Source of the DNA: Microvirga thermotolerans
GTDB taxonomy: Bacteria; Pseudomonadota; Alphaproteobacteria; Rhizobiales; Beijerinckiaceae
Direction of reading: 5' to 3'
DNA: 64,000 nucleotides
Assembly: GCF_009363855.1 (NCBI RefSeq)
Contig: NZ_CP045423.1
Coordinates: 2,572,001 to 2,636,000, forward strand
The position numbers and the translations under genes were made by a program. The notes beneath the pieces are model-generated. The model searched no databases, was not told where the DNA came from, and worked only from the letters and a program-made list of their open reading frames with translations. Positions 17,500 to 26,072 of this stretch are shown here, piece by piece. Numbering within the stretch: the first letter of the stretch is position 1; each line of letters opens with the position of its first letter.

Positions 17500-18952
17500 G
17501 CAGGCGCTCCAACTCTCTGCGGAGGGTGATGGCATACGAATCGCTCATCCCTGAGATCATATCCGTGATCAACTGGAGCTCACGATAGCGGATCGGCATG
17601 CTGTTGTCGCTGTCCTCAGCTATTCGGCGATAGTTCTCCGAAATGCGGTTGTACACGTACTGCGAGTAGGGAGGACGCTTCGACGCCAGGTCGTTCTCGT
17701 CCGAACGGTCCCGGATGGCCTGCCAGAACATGTCCATCAGCGCGTGGATCGTCTGGTGCCCCTTGAGCTCCACCTCCAAGACGCTGCGGTGCCTGTACAC
17801 GTGGGCCTTCGCGAACTCCTTCAGCGCCTTCCAGAGGACGCGGCCGTCCGAGACGGCCAACAGATCGTTGTTGAACGTCCCCGACAGGATGGCGTCCTTG
17901 TGCTGGACGAACGCCTTGGTGACCGCCGGCACGAGGGCTCCGATGGCCCTCACCCGCAACATCTGCATCGAGATGTCGTCGAGTTCTCCCGCCGAGAGGC
18001 TCAGGTCCCGGTATTTCTTATCCCGCTCCCGGGCACTGGCGCACAGATCCCGCACCAGCTCGTCCTCGCCGGCCTCATGTTCGAGGTAGGCGAGCAGGTC
18101 ATACAAGGACAGGAAGCCCTTCTTGGCGGCGTCCTCGATATCCACGACCGAGTAGGCGATATCGTCGCACGCCTCCATGATAAAGGTCAGCGGGTGGCGA
18201 ATGCCTTCGCCAAGACCGGTTTCCTCCCAGACCTCCACCGCGATATCGCGCTCGGACTGGAAGAAGTTGAACTTCTTGCGGGCCTGCGATGTCTTGTCGG
18301 CCTTGTCGGACGGCACCGGGTACTTCATCAACGCCGCCAAGAAGGCGTAGGTCATGTCCAAGCCGAAATTGTCGTTGATGACCTGCAGGCGCGTCAGCAG
18401 GCGAAAGGCTTGCGCGTTGCCCTCGAACTTGAGGAAGTCCAGCTGCTGCGCCTTGGTAAGCTCCGCGCCGGCGCCATCGAAGATGCCAAAGGAACCCGAG
18501 TCGGGGCTCCTCGGCGTGGAGTGCTTCAGCATCCAGCTCTGGATGGCGGCCTCGCCCTGGTGACCGAACGGGGGGTTGCCGAGATCGTGGGCCAGTCCAA
18601 TGGCCTCGAGCAGGGCCGGCACGCTCCGCTTCGGCTGCAGCGTCTCCGGAATGCCCAGCGCCTCCGCATGTTCGAACACCAGCGTCGTGCCGATGCTGCG
18701 CGCGAGGTTGGCCACTTCGTGGCTGTGGGTCAGCCGAGTGCGGACGCTATCGTTGGGCTCGAGAGGGAAGACCTGCGTCTTGTCCTGCAGCCGCCGGACC
18801 GGCGTCGAGAAGAGGATGCGGTCGTGGTCGCGCTCGTGCTCGACCCGCTGTTCGCCGGGCTTGCGGGGCTTCGCCTTGCCGCGGCTCTTCCGCCGGCCGT
18901 CATTGAGGAGCTTTGTCCAATCCATCCGGTCAACCAATTCCATCTCCCTCAA
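17492..18952 (-). CDS. dGTPase-like dNTP triphosphohydrolase
   Basis: 486 residues with the HD-domain metal-binding pattern: His in RLTHSHEV, the HD pair in GLAHDLGNPPFGHQGE, and a later Asp in EACDDIAYSVVD. That is the dGTPase (Dgt) layout, and length fits. Such enzymes hydrolyse dNTPs to nucleoside and triphosphate; several protect cells from phage by draining dNTPs. Starts at 18952, 18943 and 18925 are all possible. The coupled nucleotidyltransferase and the neighbouring nuclease genes suggest a defence role over housekeeping, which is inference. Confidence 0.8.
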   Translation of the reverse strand: MREMELVDRMDWTKLLNDGRRKSRGKAKPRKPGEQRVEHERDHDRILFSTPVRRLQDKTQVFPLEPNDSVRTRLTHSHEVANLARSIGTTLVFEHAEALGIPETLQPKRSVPALLEAIGLAHDLGNPPFGHQGEAAIQSWMLKHSTPRSPDSGSFGIFDGAGAELTKAQQLDFLKFEGNAQAFRLLTRLQVINDNFGLDMTYAFLAALMKYPVPSDKADKTSQARKKFNFFQSERDIAVEVWEETGLGEGIRHPLTFIMEACDDIAYSVVDIEDAAKKGFLSLYDLLAYLEHEAGEDELVRDLCASARERDKKYRDLSLSAGELDDISMQMLRVRAIGALVPAVTKAFVQHKDAILSGTFNNDLLAVSDGRVLWKALKEFAKAHVYRHRSVLEVELKGHQTIHALMDMFWQAIRDRSDENDLASKRPPYSQYVYNRISENYRRIAEDSDNSMPIRYRELQLITDMISGMSDSYAITLRRELERLRG

Positions 18953-19472
18953 ACGCCCCGGGGGCAGCCCGGTTCAGGTGCAGGACATCCTGTCCACAGG
19001 CAACCCGCCCGGCCCATTTAGAAGCCGGCCGGCGCCGATGCCACCGTCGTCGAGGCAGGCACCGGACTTCTCCACGGCAAGATGCGGTTGGCTCCGCCGT
19101 GGATGGCATCGCCAGAGGCGGTGTCAGGAGGGCGAGCGCCGCTTGCCCGCCGGGCGCCCCTGCCCAGACCGGCCGCCCCACAGCCTTGCCGGCAACCCGA
19201 TTGCAGCCAAGGAGGCGATAGCGAGCGCACGATAACGGCTCCTGCGGGGCCAGAGGCGTGGGCGTCCCTCTTGTGCGGCCTCCATGTCCGTGAGGCTGTG
19301 GAACCTGTTGCGCTGTGGGTGCGTCGCGAGGCCGCGACGAGTTGGGTGGTCGCGAAAACAGTCAGTAGGGACAGGAGCTTGGCGGTTTGGTAACCACAAC
19401 GGACCTAAACTCGCTGCGGATGATCCACTTAGCTGGTGGAACGACGCTGACCCCTTTTCAGTTAGGCCCTCC
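18953..19472. other. Intergenic, no supported gene
   Basis: 520 bases between the dGTPase gene and the response regulator. Frames here are short and Arg/Pro-rich, typical of GC-rich non-coding sequence. No RNA gene or repeat was recognised. Confidence 0.4.
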
Positions 19473-19509
19473 ATGAGCGAAACTGTTTCAGAAACCCGCA
19501 TGACGGTGA

Positions 19510-19890
19510 TTGGTCGTCGAGGACCAGATCCTGGTCCGGATCTTCGCGGCTGACTTTCTCGAGGACGCTGGGTTCAAGGTGTTTGAGGCTGCAAACGCCG
19601 ATGAGGCGCTGACCGTCTTGCAGGCGCGACCCGATGTTCAGGCCGTCGTGACCGACGTGGAGATGCCAGGCTCGATGAACGGCTTCGAGCTGGCGCGGGC
19701 GGTGCATGAGCAGTGGCCTGGCGTCCAGGTGATCGTGACTTCGGGCCGGAAGCATCCTGGCCTGGAGGAGCTGCCCGATGCGATCCCCTTCCTGGCCAAG
19801 CCGTACATGCCCGGGACCGTCGTCCATCTGATCCGGCAGATGGCGACCCCGCAGGTCGTTGAAGCTCCAGCGTCAGTTGGATTTGCCTAG
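19510..19890 (+). CDS. Response regulator receiver domain, apparently frameshifted at its start
   Basis: 126 residues of a single receiver domain: acidic pair in VVEDQILVRI, phospho-acceptor Asp in VVTDVEMPGS, Thr/Ser in IVTSGR and Lys in FLAKPY. In this frame the only start is a TTG at 19510 inside the first beta-strand. An ATG at 19473 reads MSETVSETRMTVI and then leaves the frame at the TTGGTC; one extra G there would explain it. So the gene looks damaged by a single-base insertion, or the base is a sequencing error. It is a close relative of the intact receiver at 38092. No kinase gene is adjacent. Confidence 0.6.
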   Translation: MVVEDQILVRIFAADFLEDAGFKVFEAANADEALTVLQARPDVQAVVTDVEMPGSMNGFELARAVHEQWPGVQVIVTSGRKHPGLEELPDAIPFLAKPYMPGTVVHLIRQMATPQVVEAPASVGFA

Positions 19891-20022
19891 AGCCTCGGGC
19901 CTCGCACCTTCGAGGCGTTCGATCGAGTGCCCCGGCGGCAGGTGCCCAATTAGCTTATGCCCGGACTTGGAAGCGCCCGCGGCCAGCGCTGGCCCACGCA
20001 GGTCTCACGCGCAGTTCGCGGT

Positions 20023-20235
20023 CTATTTTCCGCCCCCGGGTGAGGCGGCGGCTTCCTCCTGGCTGACCTGATCTATCGCGCGGCCAAGATCGGCCTCGGA
20101 CTGGCTCAAGGCTCGTGAGCGAGCTATTTGCGCGCGAGACTCTTCGATAGCTTGGACTGACTGCTTGATTGTCTCTTGCAAGGAAGGTTGGTCCTGGTTC
20201 GGCTTGCTGCCAGGAGGCTGATCCGAGTTGGGCAT
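20023..20235 (-). CDS. Small helical hypothetical protein
   Basis: 70 residues from the ATG at 20235. A hydrophilic Pro/Gln/Asn-rich start is followed by one long amphipathic helix (LQETIKQSVQAIEESRAQI, ALSQSEADLGRAIDQ) and a Gly/Ser end. The composition is protein-like, but no clear ribosome-binding site precedes it. Function unknown. Confidence 0.4.
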   Translation of the reverse strand: MPNSDQPPGSKPNQDQPSLQETIKQSVQAIEESRAQIARSRALSQSEADLGRAIDQVSQEEAAASPGGGK

Positions 20236-20538
20236 GGGCGGCGGGACGATGAGGCGGGGTGAACGACGTAAAAATAGATTACACAGCGAACCAGACGCGA
20301 CCTTAACATATGTGAAAGCCTGCTTCAGACACCAGGCAGCGGCGCAGTCTCCACTCGGTCGACTTCCATAGGGACTTTGACCAACAGTACTCACTAGCGG
20401 CGTTCGTTCCTGACATCGACCGCAACCTCGCGGCTGCTCCCCTTCCGCAGTCTGTCCGATCTGACCTCGGCCGCAGAGGTTGCGGCCGTGTCAGGACGGC
20501 CCCGCCGTGATCGTCCCGAAACAGGTCACCAACGATGG
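20236..20538. other. Intergenic region after the protease operon
   Basis: About 300 bases downstream of the FtsH-like gene. A 10-base inverted repeat (20420-20429 and 20476-20485) is present, but without a T-run and with a 46-base gap, so it is not called a terminator. No gene seen. Confidence 0.4.
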
Positions 20539-22125
20539 CTAATGCCGGGTGTCTGCACCTGCAGGGAACCCTCGCGTGCTGGAATGCGCCTCAAAGATCG
20601 CGCGGATGGCCGCGTCGGACGCGGCGAGACGGTCGGCCAAATAGGCCGCGAGTTGCTCGACGGCTGCCTGATGCGCCCGGATCAAGGCGGTCGCCTCCTT
20701 GTAGGCGGCATTCAGCTCGTGCCTCACCTCCGCCAGCAGGTGCGGCGGGAGATGGGACGCCGGCAGGTTGGCGCCCAGGTAGACCAACGGCGCCGGGCCA
20801 GCCAAGCCGTACGCGGTGAGCATGCGCACCGCGAGGCGGGTCGCCACGGCCAAGTCCGACTCCTCGGCGCCCCCCGCTCCCGCGCTGACTCCGCCGAGCA
20901 CCACCTCCTCGGCCGCGCGCCCGGCCAGCAGATAGACCAAGATCTGGCGGGCTATTTCGGGGGTCATTGGCTGCTCCGGCCCGCCAGCCACCCGCGTTGT
21001 CCCGGCGTGCCTTCCTTGTCCGACGATAGAGATCTCGACACTGACCGCCTCCCCCGACGCAACGGCGGCTATGGCATGGCCCGCTTCATGTACGGCGCAC
21101 CGGCGAAGAAGTTCTGTGGAAACCGCGTCGACCCGGCCGGCGATCTCGGCCATGAGATCGTCGAAGGTGAGCCTGCGTCCGGCATGGCGGGCCCGACGTC
21201 GGGCGCCGCGCACCCAGCGCTCGGCGTCGGCGCCGGTCCCGCCCAGCCCGAGGACGGCCAGCGGCATAAGGTCCGCTCCGGGCAGGTCGGAAGCCAGCTT
21301 CTGCCACAAGATCCGAGCCAACTCCTCCGTGCTCGGAACTGGAACGTGGATCACGCGCTCGAGCCGTCCGCTTCGGAGGAGCGCGGGATCGACGGCTTTC
21401 AGGAAGTTGGTGGCTCCGATAACCACCACGCCGGGCTGCGAGCGGAGCCCGTCCATCTCCTCGAGGACGCAGCCGATGAAGGACGTCCAGTACGACCTGT
21501 AGCGCGGCTCGACCACCGTGCGGTCGGAGAGGCCGTCGACCTCGTCGATGAACAGGACGCACGGCGCCCGCTCCCGCGCGGCGGCGAAGTCCAACCTAAC
21601 GGCTTGGATCACCTCCCCAAGGTGCGAGTGCGACAGCCACGTCGCCGCCGAGGTCGCAATGAGGTTTACCTCGGCCTCGCGCGCCAGCACTCGGGCGAGC
21701 GTGGTCTTGCCGGTGCCCGGCGGGCCCGCGAGCAGGCAGCCGCGGTCGAGATCGGTGAGAGCGATACGGCCGGCGCTGTAGTCGCGCAGATCGCGCACGA
21801 GGCCTTCGGCCCATGCCTTGGCGGGACCGAGGCCGTGCAGGTCCGCGAAACGGAGATCCGCCTCCGGCTGGATACCGTCATATTCCTTGATGAGCCGGTC
21901 GATCGGGGCGAACCAGTCCTCCGGATCCTCGCCGATCATGAAGGTGAGGTTGGGCCGCCCAACGGGGTGCCATCGGTCGCTTGCCGCAGCCCCGATCGGG
22001 TCAGAGATCACATCCAGGCGGTCGCGTTGCCGTGGGCGCCCAGCCGGCGCGGCTTCATCCGCCGACGCATCGTCGCCCTGTGGCTCGGACCGCGGTCCCT
22101 TCTTGAGGCTTGGTCTGATCGCCAT
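20539..22125 (-). CDS. Soluble FtsH-like AAA+ ATPase/M41 metalloprotease
   Basis: 528 residues. Walker A GPPGTGKT at 134-141, Walker B LFIDEVD at 191-197, a GATN sensor near 237 and RSGRLERVI with likely arginine finger residues make an FtsH-type AAA module. HEAGH at 346-350 and the downstream ESDLAVAT supply the M41 zinc ligands. Unlike FtsH there is no N-terminal membrane anchor; instead about 95 residues of hydrophilic sequence. It should be a cytosolic ATP-driven zinc protease. It is last in an operon after the PD-QxK nuclease and an unknown protein, with 48 bases between it and the middle gene. ATG at 22125 is preferred; a TTG at 22137 is possible. Confidence 0.82.
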   Translation of the reverse strand: MAIRPSLKKGPRSEPQGDDASADEAAPAGRPRQRDRLDVISDPIGAAASDRWHPVGRPNLTFMIGEDPEDWFAPIDRLIKEYDGIQPEADLRFADLHGLGPAKAWAEGLVRDLRDYSAGRIALTDLDRGCLLAGPPGTGKTTLARVLAREAEVNLIATSAATWLSHSHLGEVIQAVRLDFAAARERAPCVLFIDEVDGLSDRTVVEPRYRSYWTSFIGCVLEEMDGLRSQPGVVVIGATNFLKAVDPALLRSGRLERVIHVPVPSTEELARILWQKLASDLPGADLMPLAVLGLGGTGADAERWVRGARRRARHAGRRLTFDDLMAEIAGRVDAVSTELLRRCAVHEAGHAIAAVASGEAVSVEISIVGQGRHAGTTRVAGGPEQPMTPEIARQILVYLLAGRAAEEVVLGGVSAGAGGAEESDLAVATRLAVRMLTAYGLAGPAPLVYLGANLPASHLPPHLLAEVRHELNAAYKEATALIRAHQAAVEQLAAYLADRLAASDAAIRAIFEAHSSTRGFPAGADTRH

Positions 22126-22173
22126 CGCTCCACCCAATCGTGCGTAGGATGAGGTCAGCTCGCGCGAACCCGG

Positions 22174-22836
22174 TCAGACGTCGCGGGCACGCAGCCAGAC
22201 CGCGGACAAAGGGCCGATGGGCTTGCGGCGGTCGACGTCGGCGACGCCGCTCCGCGCGAGCGACAGCACCGCCGCCACCCTGTCGGGCTCGTGCCGGACG
22301 AGCTGGATCAGGTCGCCCAGCACGATCCCTGGCTCCTCCGCGAGGGCCGCCATGACGGCGATCCGGTCCTCGGCGCTGATCGACGCCCGCGCGGCCTGCG
22401 CCATGAGGACGGCGTTGCCGAGCCTCGGCTCCCGGCGCAACACCCCTTCGGGCGCTACGATCACGCGGCGGCCAGACCGAGCCGCCGCGTGTTTGAGGGC
22501 GAGCACACGGGCGCGGCGGGCGCCATCCAGCCACAGGTCGGAGGGAACAGCCACCAGCGTCACGCTCCTGGACGCCAGCTTGACGCGCATAGCGGCCAAG
22601 CCCTCGTCCTGAAGCGCCGCGCGCCAGAACCCCTCGCAGGTGGGGTCGGGGCCGGCGGACACGACAAGAGGCGAGGCAACGACGTGCGCCTCGAGCACGC
22701 GCCTGAGGTCCGGCAGCAGCCCGGTTGCAGCCGAGGCCTTGGGCGGACCCGCTGCGCCGAGCCGCCTCTTCGGCCGCGCGTGGCCGCCGTGTCTCAGCTT
22801 CCTCGTCGAAGTCAAGGTTGGAAAAGCCCCGGTCAT
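22174..22836 (-). CDS. Hypothetical protein, middle gene of nuclease-protease operon
   Basis: 220 residues. The ATG at 22836 follows AGGGGAGCGAGCAA, an excellent site, so I prefer it to a TTG at 22899 that overlaps the upstream stop. The protein starts with a basic tail, then an alpha/beta part (VTLVAVPSDLWLDG, then ALKHAAARSGRRVIVAPEGVL). The end looks like a winged helix (LGDLIQLVRHEPDRVAAVLSLARSG). The arrangement loosely recalls TnsA-type proteins with a C-terminal helix-turn-helix, but no nuclease residues are certain. It may act as an adaptor or DNA-binding partner of its operon neighbours. Confidence 0.65.
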   Translation of the reverse strand: MTGAFPTLTSTRKLRHGGHARPKRRLGAAGPPKASAATGLLPDLRRVLEAHVVASPLVVSAGPDPTCEGFWRAALQDEGLAAMRVKLASRSVTLVAVPSDLWLDGARRARVLALKHAAARSGRRVIVAPEGVLRREPRLGNAVLMAQAARASISAEDRIAVMAALAEEPGIVLGDLIQLVRHEPDRVAAVLSLARSGVADVDRRKPIGPLSAVWLRARDV

Positions 22837-22895
22837 TTGCTCGCTCCCCTGCACCACACGTCCCGTTTCCGCTGCAGCCGCCGGCAGGCAGCACC

Positions 22896-23801
22896 TCAAA
22901 AGAGCGGACCGCCCGCCGGACGCTCGGGCGGGCGCGGGACCACGAGGAGATGCGGCGCGTGGCGGGGGCCCGGCCCGACCGGCCGCGCAGGAAAGTCGAC
23001 TGGATCGTCGGCGAGGAAATCCGGCGGTCCGACCAGTTCCTCGCCGGCGCTTTCCTTCGTGCCGGCCTTCTGGCGCGGCCCCGTCGGGGCGGCTTGCATC
23101 TCCAGCGCGGCGAGGAGCGGCCGCAGCAGGTCCGGAACGGCCTTGTGCAGCTCCGCCCGCAAATGACCTGTCATCTGTTCGATAGTGCTCACCACCGGGA
23201 CGCCGAAGTGCTCGTCCAGCTCGCTTCCCAAGACCGTCAGGTGGTCGGGCAGGCCGGCGGAGCCGAGGTAATCGATCGCCGCGGTGGTGACGACGTCGAC
23301 CGCCGAATAACCCTGGTCACGCAAGTACGCGCGCAAAAGCAGCCTGACGGCGGCGAGGTCGCGCTCCAGGGGCTTCCTCAGCCGGGGTCCCATGTCCCCG
23401 CCACCCCTCTTGATCTGGTAGGCCCCGGCCCACGCGGCCTCTAGATCGATCACCACGATGTCGTGGGTGACGGAGCGGATCGCCGGCGTGTCGTAACGCA
23501 AGGCAATCCGCGCGAGAGCCTCCGGGCTGTTCGAGGCCACGAGGGAATCGCTTGCCGCGGTGATGGGGATGACAGGATTGTGGAGCACTTGGAAGCGCCC
23601 CGAGGCCTCCAGGGCTTCGATGATTGCACGCTCGAGCAAAAGCCCGTGTCGCTTGACGATCGAATTCGACACGCTGATCAGACGTGATAACTCGGGTCCG
23701 AGCAGTTCATCCAAGGGGAATTTGGTGGCGACGGCTGCGGCCACCGCCTCTCTCGTGGCCTTGAGAAGCGCGGCCATTTCTACGATCCTTCCACCCGTCA
23801 T
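22896..23801 (-). CDS. Putative PD-QxK (Mrr-like) nuclease, first gene of nuclease-protease operon
   Basis: 301 residues from the ATG at 23801, which follows CGGAG; a second ATG at 23777 with GGAAGGA is equally good. A conserved pattern of the PD-(D/E)xK fold is visible: Glu57 in a helix (LLLERAI), Asp114 in THDIVVIDLE and QIK at 129-131 followed by RGGG. The Gln variant is known from Mrr-type enzymes. The C-terminal third is Pro-rich. The gene is divergent from an XRE regulator, with three operator-like repeats between them. I infer a nuclease role; the protein family is not recognised. Confidence 0.6.
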   Translation of the reverse strand: MTGGRIVEMAALLKATREAVAAAVATKFPLDELLGPELSRLISVSNSIVKRHGLLLERAIIEALEASGRFQVLHNPVIPITAASDSLVASNSPEALARIALRYDTPAIRSVTHDIVVIDLEAAWAGAYQIKRGGGDMGPRLRKPLERDLAAVRLLLRAYLRDQGYSAVDVVTTAAIDYLGSAGLPDHLTVLGSELDEHFGVPVVSTIEQMTGHLRAELHKAVPDLLRPLLAALEMQAAPTGPRQKAGTKESAGEELVGPPDFLADDPVDFPARPVGPGPRHAPHLLVVPRPPERPAGGPLF

Positions 23802-23846
23802 AGATTCGCTCCGAGGTACCCGACGTGGACAGCCCACGCTTTTCAG

Positions 23847-23897
23847 CACCAAAAGTGTCGTTCTGCACTTTTTATGTCAATCTTCACTTTTTGTGTC
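23847..23897. promoter_or_regulatory. Three 13-bp operator-like sites at exact 19-bp spacing
   Basis: CACCAAAAGTGTC (23847-23859), CACTTTTTATGTC (23866-23878) and CACTTTTTGTGTC (23885-23897) share CAC-N5-RTGTC and start exactly 19 bases apart. Two of the three have symmetrical CAC/GTG ends. The last ends 4 bases before the XRE start codon, and the first lies 46 bases upstream of the nuclease start. They are most simply read as binding sites for the XRE protein controlling both genes. Confidence 0.65.
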
Positions 23898-23901
23898 AGC
23901 C

Positions 23902-24165
23902 ATGACCATTCGGGGTACCCAGTGCCGGGCGGCTCGGGCGTTGCTGGGATGGTCCCAGAGGGATCTTGCCGAGGCGGCCCACGTAGGGTTGCGCGTCCTG
24001 ATGGCTTTCGAGAACAGTGGCAAGCTCCCCAAACCAGTCGTAATCATTGCCATCGAGAGAACTCTCTCGGATCATGGGATCGTGTGGACCGAGGACACGG
24101 ACTGGGTTGGGGTGAAGATCCGGCGTAGCGTGCTGGACGCACTTCCTCCCCCCGAAAGCGAATAG
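23902..24165 (+). CDS. XRE-family HTH regulator
   Basis: 87 residues with an N-terminal helix-turn-helix: QCRAARALLGWSQRDLAEAAHVGLRVLMAFENSGKL is the typical XRE pattern, shown here in two halves as QCRAARALLGWSQRDL and AEAAHVGLRVLMAFE. The tail (VWTEDTDWVGVKIRR) resembles the C-terminal end of small alphaproteobacterial XRE proteins. The ATG at 23902 lies directly after the third operator-like repeat, so autoregulation is likely. It is divergent from the nuclease-protease operon and probably represses it. Confidence 0.82.
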   Translation: MTIRGTQCRAARALLGWSQRDLAEAAHVGLRVLMAFENSGKLPKPVVIIAIERTLSDHGIVWTEDTDWVGVKIRRSVLDALPPPESE

Positions 24166-24613
24166 GTCGGTCCGCTACAGCCGGCTGAGCAGCGCCTCAG
24201 AATGCGCCTCACCACAGTGTTGCCTGTCGAGAACGGAAAATCCCGCAGTCTCGCATCCGGATCGGCAGACGGTCTATCAGCGCCATCCTCGAAGACCTTC
24301 GTCATGACAGCGGTACGACCAACCGGTCCGCACCGCGAGCCACCATTGCCTTCCCGCATGTTCTGACTTCGCTCGGGAAGTTCCTATGGAGCTGCTCGCG
24401 CCACACAGGTGATCGAGCGACAACTCCCATGATGCCCTCGCCAAGCACCTGAGGGGCAAGTCGGTCCGGCGTCGGACGCGGTTGCCCGCGTCTATGACGG
24501 GCGCGTTTTCGGACCCGCGACCATGGGCAGGCACACGGAACCTGGGGCTCTGAACGGCATTCACCCCGAGCCTTGAGCGCCGATGCAGGGCGCCGCGCCG
24601 CCACGAGGTTCCT
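24166..24613. other. Intergenic before degP
   Basis: About 450 bases. It must hold the promoter of the degP-hsp20-psiE group. A GGAAC box at 24537 invites an EcfG-type reading, but no matching GTT lies 16-17 bases on, so I make no promoter call. No gene seen. Confidence 0.4.
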
Positions 24614-26047
24614 ATGACGCATGACAGCAGATTGCCCGCCCTCCTCCGAACCGGTGTGATCGGAGGAGTTCTGCTGCTTCTGGCTTCCGCAGCCCCAACC
24701 CCTTCCCTCGCACAGCAGGCGCCGACGGACTTCACCGCCATCGTGAAGCAGAAGATGCCGGCGGTAGTTGCGGTCACGACGCGGCAGAGAGTCGAGGAAC
24801 GGCAGCAGCGGGCGCAATCCACGCCGGACGATCAGGATCTGCCCGAGCTTTTCCGCCGCTTTTTCGAGGAGCGCTCCAGCCCTGAGCGGCAGCAGCCCCG
24901 GCAGGGGCTCGGCTCGGGCTTCGTGATCAGCGCCGACGGCTACATCGTCACCAACAACCACGTCATCGAGGATGCCGACGACATCCAAGTCGCCTTCGGG
25001 GAGAACAGCCCTGTACCGGCAAAGCTCGTGGGGCGGGATCCGGCCACCGATATCGCCGTGCTGAAGATCGATCCGCAGCCCAACATGGCGGTCACCACCT
25101 GGGGTGACTCCGACGCGGCCGAACCTGGCTCCTGGGTGATCGCCATTGGCAGCCCCTTTGGCTTGGGCGGCACCGTCACGGTCGGCGTTGTGTCGGCCCG
25201 CTCGCGGGACATCCGGTCGGGTCCCCTGGACGACTACATCCAGACGGACGCCGCCATCAACCGCGGCAACTCGGGCGGACCGCTGTTCAACGCTCGTGGC
25301 GAGGTGATCGGCGTCAACACCGCGATCTTCTCGCCCGTGGGAGCGAACATCGGCATCGGCTTTGCCGTGCCGTCCCGCACCGCCCAGACCGTGGCCGAGC
25401 AACTCATCCGCATTGGTCGCGTAGAGCGCGGCTATGTCGGCCTGCGGCTGCAGGAGATCACTCCGGCGATCGCCCAGGCGCTGGGACGGCCGGATGACAA
25501 GGGCGTGTTGGTCGCTTCCGTCGAGCCGGGCGGCCCGGCCGACAAGGCTGGGATTAAGTCCGGCGACGTGATCACCCGCATCGGGGACCAGCCGGTCGAT
25601 AGCGGCCGGGATCTCACCCGCGCCGTCGCCGGCATGAAGCCCGGCACGCAGGCGCGGCTGGCGGTGGTCCGGGGCGGCGCCACGCAGGAGATCACGGTTG
25701 CCGTCGGCCAGCGGCAGGACGAGCAAGCGTCCCAGGAAGGCACCCAACAGGGTTCGGACAATGGCGGCAAGCGGTTGGGATTGGCCCTGGCGCCCATCGA
25801 TGAGGCGACCCGTCAGCGGCTCGGCGCCGACACGACGGGCGTGCTCGTCCAGCAGGTGCAGCCGAACAGCCCTGCCGCCGAGAACGGCATCCGACCGGGT
25901 GACGTGATCGTTGCGGCCAACAACCGCGACGTCTCTCGGCCGTCCGATGTGGCCGAGGAATGGACGCGCGCGCAGCGGGAGAAGAAGCCGATCCTGCTGC
26001 GTGTGAAGCGCGACGGCCAGTATGTGTTCGTGGCCGTCACAGCCTGA
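24614..26047 (+). CDS. degP: DegP/DegQ-type periplasmic serine protease
   Basis: 477 residues. Residues 1-34 are a signal peptide ending near SLAQQA. The trypsin-like domain carries His116 (TNNHV), Asp146 (TDIAVL) and Ser220 (GNSGGP). Two PDZ domains follow (about 275-365 and 385-470, each with a GV-type substrate loop). Length is normal for the family. It degrades or refolds damaged envelope proteins. Hsp20 follows 25 bases after its stop, then PsiE, so the three likely form an operon. DegP, Hsp20 and PsiE also occur together in heat-resistance loci. Confidence 0.92.
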   Translation: MTHDSRLPALLRTGVIGGVLLLLASAAPTPSLAQQAPTDFTAIVKQKMPAVVAVTTRQRVEERQQRAQSTPDDQDLPELFRRFFEERSSPERQQPRQGLGSGFVISADGYIVTNNHVIEDADDIQVAFGENSPVPAKLVGRDPATDIAVLKIDPQPNMAVTTWGDSDAAEPGSWVIAIGSPFGLGGTVTVGVVSARSRDIRSGPLDDYIQTDAAINRGNSGGPLFNARGEVIGVNTAIFSPVGANIGIGFAVPSRTAQTVAEQLIRIGRVERGYVGLRLQEITPAIAQALGRPDDKGVLVASVEPGGPADKAGIKSGDVITRIGDQPVDSGRDLTRAVAGMKPGTQARLAVVRGGATQEITVAVGQRQDEQASQEGTQQGSDNGGKRLGLALAPIDEATRQRLGADTTGVLVQQVQPNSPAAENGIRPGDVIVAANNRDVSRPSDVAEEWTRAQREKKPILLRVKRDGQYVFVAVTA

Positions 26048-26072
26048 TCCTGACTGTGAAGGAGGAAACGCC

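Noticed and set aside
17744..19021. Plus-strand frame opposite the dGTPase gene
   Set aside because: Antisense to a conserved HD-domain protein, with shadow-type composition.
20488..22152. Long plus-strand open frame opposite the FtsH-like gene
   Set aside because: The opposite strand carries clear Walker and HEAGH motifs in order; this frame has none.
24500..24613. EcfG-type promoter (GGAAC...GTT) before degP
   Set aside because: GGAAC at 24537 has no GTT at the required distance.
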